Origin: Vicugna pacos | Taxonomy: Eukaryota; Chordata; Mammalia; Artiodactyla; Camelidae | DNA: 64,000 nt | Assembly: GCF_048564905.1 (NCBI RefSeq) | Contig: NC_133020.1 | Coordinates: forward strand, 16,773,501-16,837,500 | Direction of reading: 5' to 3' | Shown: in pieces, positions 41,411 through 53,549 of the stretch | Layout: each line of letters begins with the position of its first letter | How positions within the stretch are numbered: the stretch's first letter is position 1 | Program-made: the position numbers and the translations under genes | Notes under the pieces: generated by a model | Database searches by the model: none | Told to the model about the DNA's origin: nothing | Seen by the model: only the letters and a program-made list of their open reading frames with translations

Positions 41411-43224
41411 CAAAACATAAAGGTTTTAATAGTTCCTAAATTCCCTGTAGAAAACATCTTTAACCCAGTAATCCTGTTTCAGGAGCCATACAATTCGTTT
41501 GACCAGCAATCTTGACCTTGAAACTTTGGGATTTTTTTAAATCGTATTTAGAGACAACAGCTCAAGAAACCATTCTCTCCTTGCATTAAGTGCCCTTAGG
41601 GTAGGAAAAAAAATCATATTTTGAGACATAAGATTTTCGTTAGTAATACGTACAAGTGTGACCTATTTTTCCAATTTTCTGCTTGCATTTATTAGGTTAA
41701 AGGAGACAAAAACTTTCAAATTGTTTTTTGGAGAATGAAATCCTTTAAAGCCGTAGGTTTATATTATATGTTTATGCATAAAGGGAAAAAGAGGGCATTT
41801 CAGAGCTCCACTTCTGACTAAAAACATGAACGGTAAAAACAGGCAAAGTATTTTTTTAAAAAGGAACCCCCCCCGCCGCCCCCCCCCGCCAAATCTGTTC
41901 AGAAAAACAGCGATTTCAATTTGAATATTGTTACCATTGCAACATATTGTCAGGCAAGGAAACCAATTAGAAAAGTAGTCTTTAGGGTTTACGATTCTGT
42001 TTTATTGCTGGCAAGGTAGAGGGAGGGAGGGAGGGAGGAGCTTTGGTAAGAGGTTAGGGGTCAGACCATCCAGGGTGAAGTTTAGAATTTATCCGATAGT
42101 GGTAAGAACCATTCGAGGCAATGTAGAGGCAGGACCAGATTATCTTTTAAATTATCTCTGGGTTGGATGGAAAGAACTTGTTGGAGAGAGGTGAGAGGTG
42201 ACGTAAGTAGATCACTTGGGCAGATTTTAGAGCATTCTTTGCAAGAAGTAATGGTCACCTGGACCACCGATAGGGTGGAGATGGAGACATGTGGACCAGT
42301 TCAAGAGATGTTTATGAGGTGAAGTCATGTGACCTGGTGATCGATTGGAAACGGAAGATTGGACCAGATTGCCTTTCATAAAGGAGATCACAGAATTGGG
42401 TAAATGGTATCTACAGCGTTTACTCAAGTATACAGTGAAAAGAAGAAACAGTTCAATGTTAATTTTCCAAATTCCAGCCTTAAATGTATTGTTTCAGGAG
42501 GATGAGAGGATGAAAGGATTTGAGGAAACAAAAACTTTCTAAGGTACTTTGCAGAGGATACGGCTGCCAAGGAGATATAGAAAAAAGTTCAGAGAAGCAG
42601 GAGGGAAGCCAAGGATCAAGGAAGCCAAGAGCAAAACTAAGGTCTCACATTGTTATCAGTAGTTCCGTAGTTTTATAAACAGCCATGCTCAAATGCAGTG
42701 ATTTTTTTCAGCCAGTAAATGTCTCCCTCACTTCTGTGGTTGCATAAATAAATCAGTGTGCTGTGTTTCATAAAAAGTACCGGGACTTACAGACCTCTGC
42801 CATCCAAAACTCTGCAGGTATAGGTTTTTCTTAATGAAAGTGAAATTTTATAATAAAGCATCATTAGTCTGATGTGCATGGATATACTTGTGGGTATAAT
42901 TACGGCATCTATTATTTTATACCTTAGGGAGGATGAATTAATGGTGTCTTTTGGTGTTTCTGGACCCAATTCCAACATGGGGTGGGCAGGGTGTGGTTCC
43001 TCACATCCACGACAAGCAATTCTCAGCACATCAGCTGGGTGTCCAACAATTCAATTCAATTCTGACACTATCGACCCAGATTCCGCAGGTTAAGGGCTCC
43101 GTCCTACAAGACTGCTCCCCTGCCCGCTCCTCCAACTTCAGAAACCAGTTTCTAGTTCACGTTGTCACCTGGGCTTCTGACCAGCCTGCTGTAACACGGA
43201 CGTTTCAACAACCCCCTCCTTGGG
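41411..43224. other. Intergenic, no gene; ancient repeat inside
   Basis: 42020-42360 (GAGGAGCTTTGGTAAGAGG ... TGGACCACCGATAGGGTGGAG) resembles the ancient family at 52185-53020. C-rich tract at 41867-41890 and a GGGA run at 42018-42038. No coding signal. Confidence 0.45.
41867..41890 (-). repeat. C-rich tract, possible G-quadruplex on the minus strand
   Basis: A 24-base block of C with two single G and one GCCG interruption, in otherwise AT-rich DNA. Confidence 0.6.
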
Positions 43225-43760
43225 TTTGATGCATGTTAGAGAGGCTTACAGAACTCAGATGTTTTACTTCCTAGGTTTATTTACTTGTTAGCTTATTACA
43301 AAGGATGTAACTCAGGAATAGCCAGGTGGAAGAGACACATAGCGCAGGGTCTGTGGGAGGGGGCTCGGAGCTGCCACACCCTCTCCAGGTGCGCATTCTC
43401 CTTGTATCTCCACGTGTTCACTAACCTGGAAGCTCAGAACCCTTTCCTTTTGGGCTCTTAGGGAGGCGTCATAACAGGCACGATTAAATCATTGGCCACT
43501 GGTGAGTAATTCAACCTCTAGCCTCTCTCCCCTCCCCAGAGGTGTGTGTGTGTGTCTGTTGGGAGGGGACTGAACGTTCCATCCTTCTAATCACATGTTA
43601 GGTTCTCCTAGCCACTAGCCTCCATCCTTAGGTGGGGTCCCAAAGTCACCTCATTGACATAACAAATGACAGTTTTGTAGGTCTCATCTCTCAGGAAATT
43701 TCAAGGGTTTTAGGAGCTTGGTACCAGAAACGGGACAAAGACAAATATGTATTATTATTA
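43225..43760 (-). mobile_element. LTR-like fossil, antisense
   Basis: TTTCAAGGGTTTTAGGAGCTTG and ACCAGAAACGGGACAAAGACAAATATG at the right end; same family as 4375-4745 and 34240-34510, and the longest of the three. Confidence 0.5.
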
Positions 43761-43915
43761 ATCACAGTATCGCAGGTGTCTTAATGGTTCTGATGGGAAG
43801 GAGTATACTGGTCCAGAGGTTTCCTAGGAGATTATTTGGAATCAAGCCTATTGGAAAAGGAAGGCAAGATCAACTTCACCTGTTTTCAGTCATCTTTAAG
43901 AATTATATTCTAGCT

Positions 43916-44008
43916 GAGGGGAGGGTATGGCTCAGTGGTAGAGTGCATGACTAGCATGCACAAGGTCCTGGGTTCAATCCCCAGTACCACCATTAAATAA
44001 AAAAGAGA
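43916..44008 (+). mobile_element. Camelid tRNA-derived SINE
   Basis: GGGTATGGCTCAGTGGTAGAG, CCTGGGTTCAATCCCCAGTACC. AGAATTATATTC before and AGAATTATGGAG after suggest a target duplication. Confidence 0.93.
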
Positions 44009-44630
44009 GAGAATTATGGAGACACAGGCATATCCTGAATACTGGGTACATCAGACAGAGTACATTTTCACTGTTTCCACTGCATGCACAGTGGCTAATG
44101 TTGACTGGCATTAACTAAATAGGACCCTGTAATCTGATAAAAAGACAGGAGTAATGTCACAACAAGTGCTATGTATCCTTGGAAAATTCAGTCAACTCCT
44201 GCCTCCCCATCTCTAAGGACCAAGTATTTCAGTTACTCCATCATCTCCCACCTCCAGTGGAATTTCCCACGGAGACCACTGTTGATCAGCTAAGGAGGGT
44301 ATTTAGCACAGCGACAATTCACTCTGAAGTGTTACTATTTTTTCTCCGTTGCTTTCTCTCTTCTTTCAACAGTCTCTGCTGCCGCTTCCTACTCAGAATT
44401 TCTTAAATGAGCATCAGTGACTTAACCATCGGCCGTGATAAAACTGCATCCTTTCAACCTGAGTGGCTGATCCCAGAAGAGAGAGATGATTCCAAAAGAA
44501 CAGATACGATTCCTAAAGAAGTCTCAGCTGGAGACACTGTTATCTGAAAGGAGACACGGCTGACAGACTGGATTCTGAGCTCTCTATCTGCCCCAACAAA
44601 CCTATATATGAACCTTCTCTTTAGATGTAC
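44009..44630. other. Intergenic, no recognised element
   Basis: Nothing assigned. Confidence 0.5.
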
Positions 44631-44718
44631 TTTTTTTTTTTTTAATGGAGGTACTGAGGACCCAGGACCTCGGGCATGCTAAGCATGTGCCCTACCACTG
44701 AGCTACACCCTCCTCCCC
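44631..44718 (-). mobile_element. Camelid tRNA-derived SINE
   Basis: Poly-T start, AATGGAGGTACTGAGGACCC with a missing B-box segment, and CCTACCACTGAGCTACACCC. Confidence 0.9.
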
Positions 44719-44935
44719 AGCTTCTCATTCTTGAAGTCAAGTCTCTTTGGCCCTCCTTGGCGCCAATCTTAAGAAACATGTCTTAGAAGTCAGGACAGAT
44801 CTTGTCTAGCTGTTGCTGTTACCGTGTAAGGAACAAGCAAGGGTCTCTGTCTTTTCTTAGGATCAACATAACTTCAATCCTCTTTCTCTAGAGAGATTGT
44901 ACCAATAGTCAATCTGGAAAAGAAAGTCTGTCTAG

Positions 44936-45100
44936 TCCAATGGCTCTCAAATTTGGTTCCACACTGGTGTCACCAGAAGGAGCTTTAAAAAACACTGACC
45001 CCTGGGATCCACACCCCCCCCCCCAACATTCTGACTTAATTGGCTTCTGCACATCAGGACTTAAACTCCTCTAATGGTTCCAGCACTGAGAGCCATCGAT
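44936..45100 (+). mobile_element. MER20-type hAT DNA transposon relic
   Basis: CCAATGGCTCTCAAATTTGG, CACCAGAAGGAGCTTTAAAAA and CTGACTTAATTGGCTTCTG, ending AGCACTGAGAGCC: the usual inverted-end design. Confidence 0.65.
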
Positions 45101-46340
45101 CTAGTCCAGTGTTGTTCAAACTTCTGTGAATCACCGAGGGATCTTGTTAAAATGCAGAAGCTGACTCAGTAGACATTGGGAGGGACCCAATTTTCAGATG
45201 GAGTCTCCTGTGAACACAGTCACATCAAGAATTTCAATTCTCTCATTTTCTAGGGCCAACTGGGAAAACGTTCCCAGCTCCAGGAGTTTTAATGCACCCA
45301 GATGGCTCAAGAATTCTGCATTAATAGTATGTTTGTATGCTGATGGGAAAGATCAGATACTGAGGAAAATCGAGATGATGTAACAAAGAGCAGTAAGAAT
45401 TCCCAGAGTAATGACCTTGAGCAGTGAGAGAAGATGAGATCAAGTACAAAACAGGAGGTTCTAGCCTTAGGAGTGTGGACATTTCGTGCGAGGACAGTTC
45501 ATCATGCAGAACTATGTCGGCTTTTTTTGTAGTTTCAATGGAGGAAGCATATCTTCTTATATTTCCAAGATTCTCTTTACTCAAAGTTTCTTGTCAGGAA
45601 GGTCTGCGTGCTCAAAGCTGAACACAGGAAAAGAAGCAGTTCGGAGAAGCTTACAACTGGCAGTATGGAAAAATCAGAGCGTTTTTTAACATAGAGAAAT
45701 GGAGAAAGAATATTTTGGCCCTCCAACTGAGAAATGAGCCAATAGCGGTTTTTGTATTTTGTACTGAATGCTGAGATTTATAGATAATTAATTGCTCGGG
45801 GAGAAAAAAAAAAAAAGATCCTGCACCTCTGAACTCTCCCTGACACTGTCGGTGTCTCGCTGCTAAAACAGGCACCCAGGCCAGGGGCTGCTTGGAACTG
45901 ATCAATAGCCACAGATCCATTTGCTTACCGTTTGCTTCTCAGATACACTTCTTCTTATTTCGGTTAATGGTATTTCTGGGAAGACAGCTCCAAACTGTCT
46001 TGCCCTAAATTGAATTCACATCGATTCATCAAAGCATGACATTTTTATGACTCTAAAGACAAAAACTGCAGTAATAATCTGCACTTAACCATTCCAGATA
46101 CTTTTTCAGTGAAATATTTATTTTCATCCTGTTATCAGATTATTTTTAATATTGGGACTTTTTACATCAAAAGCCCAAGCCGCTTGCAACACCCCGGGCC
46201 TTCATTCCTCATGTCTAAAATATGGGTGTTGGAACGCTGGTTTTAATACTTCATTCTAAGGCGGTGGAGCTACAGGACTTCACAAACGCTTTACCCAAAT
46301 GGAAGTTGATGCTGACCTAAGACTATGATTTTCGTTCTTT
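45101..46340. other. Intergenic; second hAT-like relic, no gene
   Basis: 45105-45200 (AGTGTTGTTCAAACTTCTGTGA ... TTAAAATGCAGAAGCTGACT) resembles another MER-type hAT relic. 45200-46340 is unassigned. Confidence 0.45.
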
Positions 46341-46365
46341 TGTGTGTGTGTGTGTGTGTGTGTGT
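46341..46365. repeat. (TG)n microsatellite
   Basis: About 12 TG units at the end of the L1 tail, probably grown from its A/T-rich terminus. Confidence 0.9.
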
Positions 46366-46620
46366 ATTTTATTGAAGTATAGTCAGTTTACAATGTTGTA
46401 TCAATTTCTAGTGTACAGCATAATGCTTCAGTCATATATGAACATACATATGTTCATTTTCATATCCTTTTTCACCACAAGTGACTACAAGATATCAAAT
46501 ATAGTTCCCCGCGCTATACAGCATGAACTGGTTGTTTATCTGTTCTATATACATCAGTTAGTATCTGCAAATCCCTAACTCCCAGTTTATCCCCTCCCGC
46601 CCCCCTCCTCCCAGAAGTGC
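46366..46620 (-). mobile_element. L1 3' end, antisense
   Basis: ATTGAAGTATAGTCAGTTTACAATG, TATAGTTCCCCGCGCTATACAGC and the C-rich CCCCTCCCGCCCCCCTCCTC block typical of this L1 3' UTR. Confidence 0.88.
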
Positions 46621-47054
46621 AATTTTCATCCATCTTTGGAGTTCCAGTTTCTCTAATCCAGCTGCCTTACTGATCTTACTAATAAACTTTATAGTAAGCA
46701 AATATTGTACATTTGAACTTATAAATTTACTCTGATGTTTTAAAATTGTTTTCCTTACTGTGTAGAGTGCTACATAAGATTTTGTTGGGGAGAAACATGG
46801 CTTTACTGTTTTAGCAACAACAGTAAGTTTGAAAACTCATGAGCTGGAGGAGCTCAAGGTTGTGCTCAGCTCAGACTATGAGATTATATACAAACAGCAT
46901 CTCAACCTTCTGGTTCCAGAGAGCATTAGAGCCAGGCCTTGCCCTAACCGCGCTCATCCCCTTGAACTAATCCCCTTGCAGGACCGGGGCCCATTCCCTA
47001 CAATTTTTTTCATTTTTGAAAAATCACTCAAAGGATCTAATGGTGTCTTTGCAC
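46621..47054. other. Intergenic, no recognised element
   Basis: Nothing assigned between the two L1 tails. Confidence 0.5.
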
Positions 47055-47765
47055 TTTTTTTTAAATTGAAGTATAATTGATTTACAATATTGTGTTAGTT
47101 TCAGGTGTACAGCAAAGTGATTCGGTAATAACATATATATGTATATATCTATATTAATTTTTTTCCATTCTCTTCCATTATGGGTTATTCAAAAGTACTG
47201 AATATAGTTCCCTGTGCTAGTTGTTAACACCTTGTTGTTTACCTATTTTGTATATAGTAGTGTGTGTCCCATACTAATAGTTTATCCCCCTCACCTTTCC
47301 CTTTTGGTAACCACAAGTTTGTTTTCTATGTCTGTGAGTCTTTCTGTTTTTCAGATAAGTTCATTTGTCTCATTCTTTTTAGATTCCACATTTAAGTGAT
47401 ATCATATAATACTTGGTTTTGACTTTCTTCACTTAGTGTGATAACCTCTAGGTCTAGCAACATTCGTATGTTGCTGCAAATGGCATTATTTCATTCTTTT
47501 TTATGGCTAATATTCCATTGTGTATATATACCACATCTGCTTTATCCATCTGTTGATGGACACTTAGGTTGCTTCCATGTCTTGGCTATTGTAAATAGTG
47601 CCACTATGAACACTGGAGTGCATGTATCTTTTTGAATTAGAGTTATTGTCTTTTCCAGATGTATGCCCAGGAGTGGGATTGCTGGATCATATGGTAGCTC
47701 TATTTTTAGTTTTTTAAGAAAACCCCACACTGTTTTCCATCGTGGCTGCACCAATTTACATTCAT
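47055..47765 (-). mobile_element. L1 3' end with ORF2 C-terminus, antisense
   Basis: 3' UTR from 47055, then ORF2 coding text on the minus strand at 47542-47754. It includes [20 protein letters not shown] and the TIAKTWKQPKCPSTDG word, diagnostic of the L1 ORF2p C-terminus. 5' truncated at about 47765. Confidence 0.92.
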
Positions 47766-48769
47766 GATGGTATCAGTTTTCTAGAAAACAAATCTCGCCC
47801 ATGAATGTAAAAAATTATTTAGAAATTTCTTACTAATTTTTAAAGGTTAACTGTGATCCTATGCTTCTCACCTCCTGGAGAAAACCCACAGTCTTGCAAA
47901 CATCTCCCTTTTCACACTACAGTGTAAGCCCTCCCAGCTCTGGTCCCTGTCTGCTTTGTTCACTAATGTATCCCAAAGCCCTAGAATATTGCCGAGCACA
48001 TGCTGGGCCTTCGGTAAGGACCTGATGAATTAATTAATTAGCATGACTCCTATGCAGTGCTGTCTTCTTGCCGAATTTAGAAATTTGCAATAGTGGCACT
48101 TTCCTTCATTTTTTAGTGTCAATATCATGTACGTAAGAGCTCTCTTTTTCCTTTTACTTCTCTTTTTGACCCTTGACTCCCGAAGGCTGAGACAAGCTTG
48201 GACTATTCCACTTTCCCTCATGGGCAGTGATATTGCACAGAAAAACGCAAAGCTTCCGAGCTCTGCTTCCAAGCAAAGTCTGCATGTGCACTGCTCACAG
48301 GCCCGATGGCCCCTCCACACACACGGTCATTCTTGTGCCTCAGTTTCTCCTGTGTCCACCTCCTACCCTGTGATTCCTTAGGAGAGTGAACCCTACCTGC
48401 CAAGGAGATGTCCCTACCCGTTCCCAAATGTACTCCCAATAGAAAATCTTCCCTGCAAATTTCAGGAAGATACCCTGAATTGTTGGAATCTGTCCAGTAG
48501 ATTCATAGCTAGAGAAAATGTCTCTGTGTTAAGGCCAAAGAACTGAGTTAGACTTAGAAGAAATTTTTCTTTACGTATTTCAATAAAAATGTTTATTTAA
48601 ACAATGTAGGACAGATATAATCATGGAATACACGAAAGTGGTTTTAAATTGAAAAAGCATTAATGATGGCAACAGATTGAAAAATATCAAATACATAAAA
48701 TTCTTGACCTCACGATGCTATACTGATAACAAAGCCTATGGATGGTTCCTAGAGCACCAATGTGCTTTT
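47766..48769. other. Intergenic, no recognised element
   Basis: No gene. Short open frames around 48030-48440 occur on both strands and lack domains. Confidence 0.45.
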
Positions 48770-48885
48770 TCCCTAACACCTTTATTGTGATATTGTTCCT
48801 GTACAGTAAACTACTCATATTTCAGATGTACAGTTTGATGAAACCACTACCACAATCAAGAGAGCTCACATTTCCATCACTCCCC
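48770..48885 (-). mobile_element. L1M 3' end fragment, antisense
   Basis: ACCTTTATTGTGATATTGTTCC, CAGTTTGATGAAACCACTACCACAATCAAG in L1 tail order. Confidence 0.6.
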
Positions 48886-48897
48886 AAGAGGGGGCAG
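48884..48897 (+). promoter_or_regulatory. CTCF-like motif, 12 of 14 core positions
   Basis: CCAAGAGGGGGCAG; the two variable positions S and Y differ. Lies at the edge of an L1 fragment. Confidence 0.3.
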
Positions 48898-49429
48898 CAA
48901 TCAACTTTTAATGGTTGGGATTAAATGAGCCAAGCTTTCTAGCACTTGCTGCTATGGTACTCCTCCTACGTGCCAGGGTCAGGCAAGGTCCAGGGGGCTC
49001 ACAGCGAACAAAGTATATCCACCTTCTTAAGTTAGGCCAGCCAAGCAACCTGCATCATACCCAGCTTTGGGCATCCAGAGCCCTTGAGGGCAACTCTTTT
49101 CTGGCTGACTGCTCCACCTCTTTCAGCTCTTCCCCTAGGACTGCTGGATGGTTACCCTTTTCTAATCTAATTAAAGCCAGTGAAGCCTGTAATTCACTGG
49201 ACATGGGAAATGCCTTGGCAACTTTGAATACCCAGTTGTGAGCATCCGATTTTAGGTACTCCTCAAGCCACTAATCGTTGGCAGAGATGTCAGTTAGCAG
49301 TGGGGCTGTCCATGGCCGACACAGTGGACGTCTCGCCCCCTTTAGCCTGTCCTTGTAACTCCTACGAAGGGATAGAAAGAAAGCAGTAGAGGAACAAGGT
49401 TTGAACAAGTGTGAAAAATTCTTGAGATG
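48898..49429. other. Intergenic, no recognised element
   Basis: Nothing assigned. Confidence 0.5.
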
Positions 49430-49795
49430 ACTCATGAGGGTATTATGAGTGAAATAAGTGAAATAAGTCCGTCAGAGAAAGGCAAATACTGTATGATAAC
49501 TCTTACATGTGGAATCTAAAAAATACAACAAACACATGAATATAACAAAAAAGAAGCAGACTCACAGCTATAGAGAGAAAACTAGTGGTGACCAGTGGGG
49601 ATGGGGAAGGGGGAGGGGCAACATAGAGGTAGGGGACTAGGAGGTACAAAGTATTAGGTACAAAATAAGCTACAAGGATGTATTGTACAACATAGGGGAT
49701 ATAGTCAATATTTTGTAATAACTATAAGTGGAGTATAACCTTTATAAATTGTGAATGACTGTACTGTACACCTGTAACTTATATATGGTAGGGAA
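49430..49795 (+). mobile_element. L1 3' end, first of an adjacent pair
   Basis: AAGTCCGTCAGAGAAAGGCAAATACTGTATGATA, AAAAAGAAGCAGACTCACAGC, GGGATATAGTCAATATTTTG, ending TACACCTGTAACTTATATATGG. Confidence 0.88.
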
Positions 49796-49829
49796 ACCAA
49801 AGAGGAAGATACAAGTTAAAATACTACTG

Positions 49830-50250
49830 GAATTAGATAAAGAAGATGAGGCATATCTGTATAATGGAATATTATTCGGCCATAAAAAAGAATAAAATGT
49901 TGCCATTTGCAACAATATGGATGGACTTGGAGGGTATTATGCTAAGTGAAATAAGTCAGTCAGAGAAAGACAAACACTGTACAGTAACACTTGTATGTGT
50001 AATCTAAAAACTACAACAATTTAGTGAATATAACAAAAAAGAAGCAGACTCATAGATATAGAGAATAAGCTAGTGGTTATCAGTGAGGAGTGGGGAAGGT
50101 GTAATAGAGAGGTGGGGGAGTGGGAGGTACAAACTGTTGAGTGTAAGGTAGGCTCAAGGATGTATTGTATAATATGGGGCATGTAGCCAATATTTTGTAA
50201 TAATTGTAAATGGAAAGTAACCTTTAAAAATTGTATAAAAATGTTTTAAA
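49830..50250 (+). mobile_element. L1 3' end, second of an adjacent pair
   Basis: Same orientation and family as 49430-49795, starting a little further 5' (TAATGGAATATTATTCGGCC ... GTCAGTCAGAGAAAGACAAAC). The two are separated by about 35 bases. Confidence 0.88.
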
Positions 50251-51964
50251 GGCTTTTTTAAAGAATATAAAAGGAGATTTGCAAGGTTAAAAAAAACCCC
50301 ACAGTTCAGGTATTACTCTACAATTTATACTTGAGAAGAAAGAGATGGCATAAACTCATCCAAGGTCACAAAAGTAAGTCAATAATTTTTGAGTCCATAG
50401 CCCTATCTCTTGACTGGGTTCTGGGCCATTATGTAAATGGTAGAGTTTTAAATTGTTAGAGGGGCATTTGAAAGGACTAACAAAAATTAAATATGGTTCT
50501 ACCTTTGAAAAACAAGTGAAATAAAGGTTGGTAGGTAAGTGGTTATCCTCCTGGGAAATCAAAAGGTCTTTTATCTCAAAGTCCCTGCAGTCATTCTAAA
50601 ACCGTTATCATGTGCAGATTAAATTCCTCTCAAGCCTCAGACCTTTGGCTGACTTCTGTTCCAACAGGACACTCAGCTGCTATAGCGTTTCTGAGAGTCA
50701 GCTGTCAGTACCTCTACCATCTTGACCCTTGACTCCCACTCCAGCCCCTCAGGGGTGACCACACACCCTGGGTCTGCTCTCACCTCTCCCCTCGGAATCA
50801 GATGCCAGAGGACCAGGAGGATGGGACTCTCGGGCCAGAGGAGAGAGGCCCAGGCTGGGGAGCCCTCCTGCGTGGTCAGTAGAGAGCCAAAGGGCCCTGC
50901 GGTACCTTAAAAACTACTCCAGCCAGAGCCCTCCTCCGCAGAGCTTCTGATGAAATGGCTCTAAGGTGTAGCCGGATGCCCCCAGGTGATTCTAATGTGC
51001 ATCAGTGGTTGCGTACCACTGGTCTATGGACGGTGTGCTGCTGTAGATGGGGTGTCTGGCGGGGAGAGGGGAGTGTCTGCTGCTCACGTTACCTAGAAAG
51101 TCACTACATCACCTACACAGTGTACGCTAGATAATTTGTACAACAGTTGCCTCTCCAATCAGTACACTTTCATAATCACCTGACATGGTCAGAGATCAAA
51201 TCATAAAGAGAATTTCCATACCATTTTTAAAAATGAATTATATCCTTTGTTTGCTGGGAAACCACACTTAGCTGAGGAAGAATCTAACTCTTGATATTAT
51301 TCTTATTTCTTCCCTTATAGTTCTCCAAGAATAGGATGACTGGGTATCTAAATGCCCTAAGGCAGTGTCTTTTTTTTTCTCTATTTATTAGTATTACACC
51401 TATGGTCCTGTACATTACAGAAAATTTAATAGAAAAAAGCAAAATATTAAAAAATTAAAAGAATCATTTCCATTTCTATGTGCCAGAAAAAACCTATTCT
51501 AATATTTTGATACATAATCTAGATTTCCCATACACAGTTTGCCAATTACCTGGTAAACTGTAAATACATATTTATGGAATTAATATGCAATTGCATAAAC
51601 ATTGCATTATACTGCAAATAATTTTTTTGTATCAGTATATGGACATCTAATTATTTAAGATTTCGGGGTTTTTGCATCTTGATTAAATTGAACATTTTTC
51701 ACATGCCTATTGAAAATGTTCTTTTTGTGGTTTTTGTTGTTTATACACATTGCCCACTCTACCACTGGGGCTCATTTTTGAGGTTCATTGACATCCAAGG
51801 TATGAATGACGTCTACCTTAGGACCAGTCAGCATCATCTCTGTGTCCTCCCCTACCAGCGAATTATTGGTCTCTCAGTCTCATTAATCCAATCTATCCTC
51901 CACCCTGCAGTTTATCTCATCATTTACAACCCTCAATGATATCAAATAGCCTTAAATATTAGCA
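50251..51964. other. Intergenic; MER20-like end, no gene
   Basis: 50915-51035 (GCCCCCAGGTGATTCTAATGTGCATCAGTGG) is a hAT-type end. 50700-50900 is GC-rich. 51370-51780 is AT-rich and may be old LINE. No coding signal. Confidence 0.45.
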
Positions 51965-52150
51965 CAAAATCCTCAATCTGAGTTAGAGAAGCCTTCAGCC
52001 TCCTGACTGGTCTCCAGTTTAGAACAGTTCTAATTCTCCAATTTAAACTTCACCAGATCACAATCCACTGAAACTCCCCAGGAGCTTCCAACAACCCTCA
52101 GACTCTAGTCCCCAAACCCTAAGTGTCTTCTCAAATACTGACTCAAGCCT
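51965..52150 (-). mobile_element. Ancient repeat fragment, antisense
   Basis: CTTCAGCCTCCTGACTGGTCTCCAG and ACTCCCCAGGAGCTTCCAAC resemble the antisense of the same ancient family as 52185-53020 or of L2. Low confidence. Confidence 0.35.
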
Positions 52151-52184
52151 CATTTCTGGTTGATGCCTTGCCAATAAATGCATT

Positions 52185-53020
52185 TAGAGAGAAACCTGAA
52201 GAAGGTAGGAGAATAAGTAGTGCTCTTATCTGGAGAAATCACTTTCTAGACACAGCAAATAGCAGTGCAAAGGCCTAAACTGGAACCGTGTTTGGCTTGT
52301 TAGCCGAAGAGCAAGGCCACCAGAGGGGATGGAGCAAAGTGGAGAAAGGGAAGTGTTACTAGGAATCAGAAAGGTACAAGAGACCACGCCAGATTTTCTG
52401 ACCTTCTTTCTCCTTTTCTGACTAGAAAAGGGGAAGGAATCAGAGATACCAAGGTTTTGATCCAATCAATTTTGACTCCTGGAATTGGCTTTACTGGAGG
52501 ACTGAGTGTAGGTCAGGGGTCAGTGCGGGGCACATGGTTGAGGCTGGGAATTTTAAGCTTGACTTAAATAACCTATTAGACATCCAAACAGAGATACTGA
52601 ATTAGGAGTTTGCATATACAAGCCTGGAGGTTAAAATCCGGAAGTAATCACCACTTGGGTGGCATTAAACCCCTTGTGATTAGATTTCCTGCCTAGACAA
52701 TATATATATACAGGAGATCAGAGATCTAAGGATTTAGCCCTAAGAGATGTAGGAGGTCCAGGAAGAAAGAGAAGGAACAAAAAAACAAACTTTGAAGGAG
52801 CAGCCACCAACACAGAAGGAATCTCAGGAAAGGATGGTGTCCTGGAAGCCATGAGAAGAAAGCCTTCAAGGTGGAGAGAGCTCCTGATATTTCAAGTAAG
52901 AGGGGGTCGGGGAATTGATTACTAGATTTTTGCATTGTTAAGACCATCAATTTGTGACTTTGACAAGAGTGTCCATGGAGGTTAGATGGGAAAGCCTGAT
53001 TGGAGTTAATTCAAGAGACA
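52185..53020 (+). mobile_element. Ancient mammalian interspersed repeat, long copy
   Basis: Colinear signature words: CAAAGGCCTAAACTGGAACC, TATTAGACATCCAAACAGAG, TTTAGCCCTAAGAGATG, GATGGTGTCCTGGAAGCCAT, TTGACAAGAGTGTCCATGG, AAAGCCTGATTGGAGTTAAT. A well-known old mammalian element whose family name I cannot assign with certainty. A SINE interrupts its end at 53021. Confidence 0.55.
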
Positions 53021-53125
53021 GGGAGAGGTATAGCTCAAGTGGTAGAGCGCATGCTTGAGGTCCTGGGTTCAATCCCCAGTACCTCTCTAAAAATAAAATA
53101 AGACCTAATTAACTCCCATTGTCAA
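53021..53125 (+). mobile_element. Camelid tRNA-derived SINE
   Basis: GAGAGGTATAGCTCAAGTGGTAGAG. The usual segment between the boxes is shortened (GCATGCTTGAGGTCCTGG). CCTAATTAACTCCC tail. Confidence 0.92.
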
Positions 53126-53549
53126 TTTAAAAAAATGTTTTAATAATACAATAATAAATAAATATGTTTTTTAAAAAAGACAGAATGAGCAGAAAAAAAA
53201 TCACTAACCTGTAAACAGTAAATACAGAGAATTCTTTAAAAGAGTGTTCTTGTACAAGAAATTAAAGAAATAAGGGGGTAGCAAAAGAGTAATGTGGGAT
53301 TCAAGAGAGATTTTTTCTTAACCTGGTAATAATTACAGTTCATATTGTAAATGGAAATGACAGAGTAGAGAAAGGGAAATGATGTAACTAATTAGTGATT
53401 TGAATCCCACAAATTTGAAGTTGCAAATTTTAAAACAGAATTAGAAAACCTGAATTTAAACTGAAATAATTGTTTGATGTGCCTAAGCAATTTAATTGAA
53501 GTGTGGGCTATGCTTCTGGGATATGTAAGCACTTAAAAAAAATTGATAT
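53126..53549. other. Intergenic, no recognised element
   Basis: AT-rich, unassigned. Confidence 0.5.

Noticed and set aside
47542-47754. Host protein-coding gene
   Set aside because: The peptide is the C-terminus of L1 ORF2p in a 5'-truncated antisense L1.
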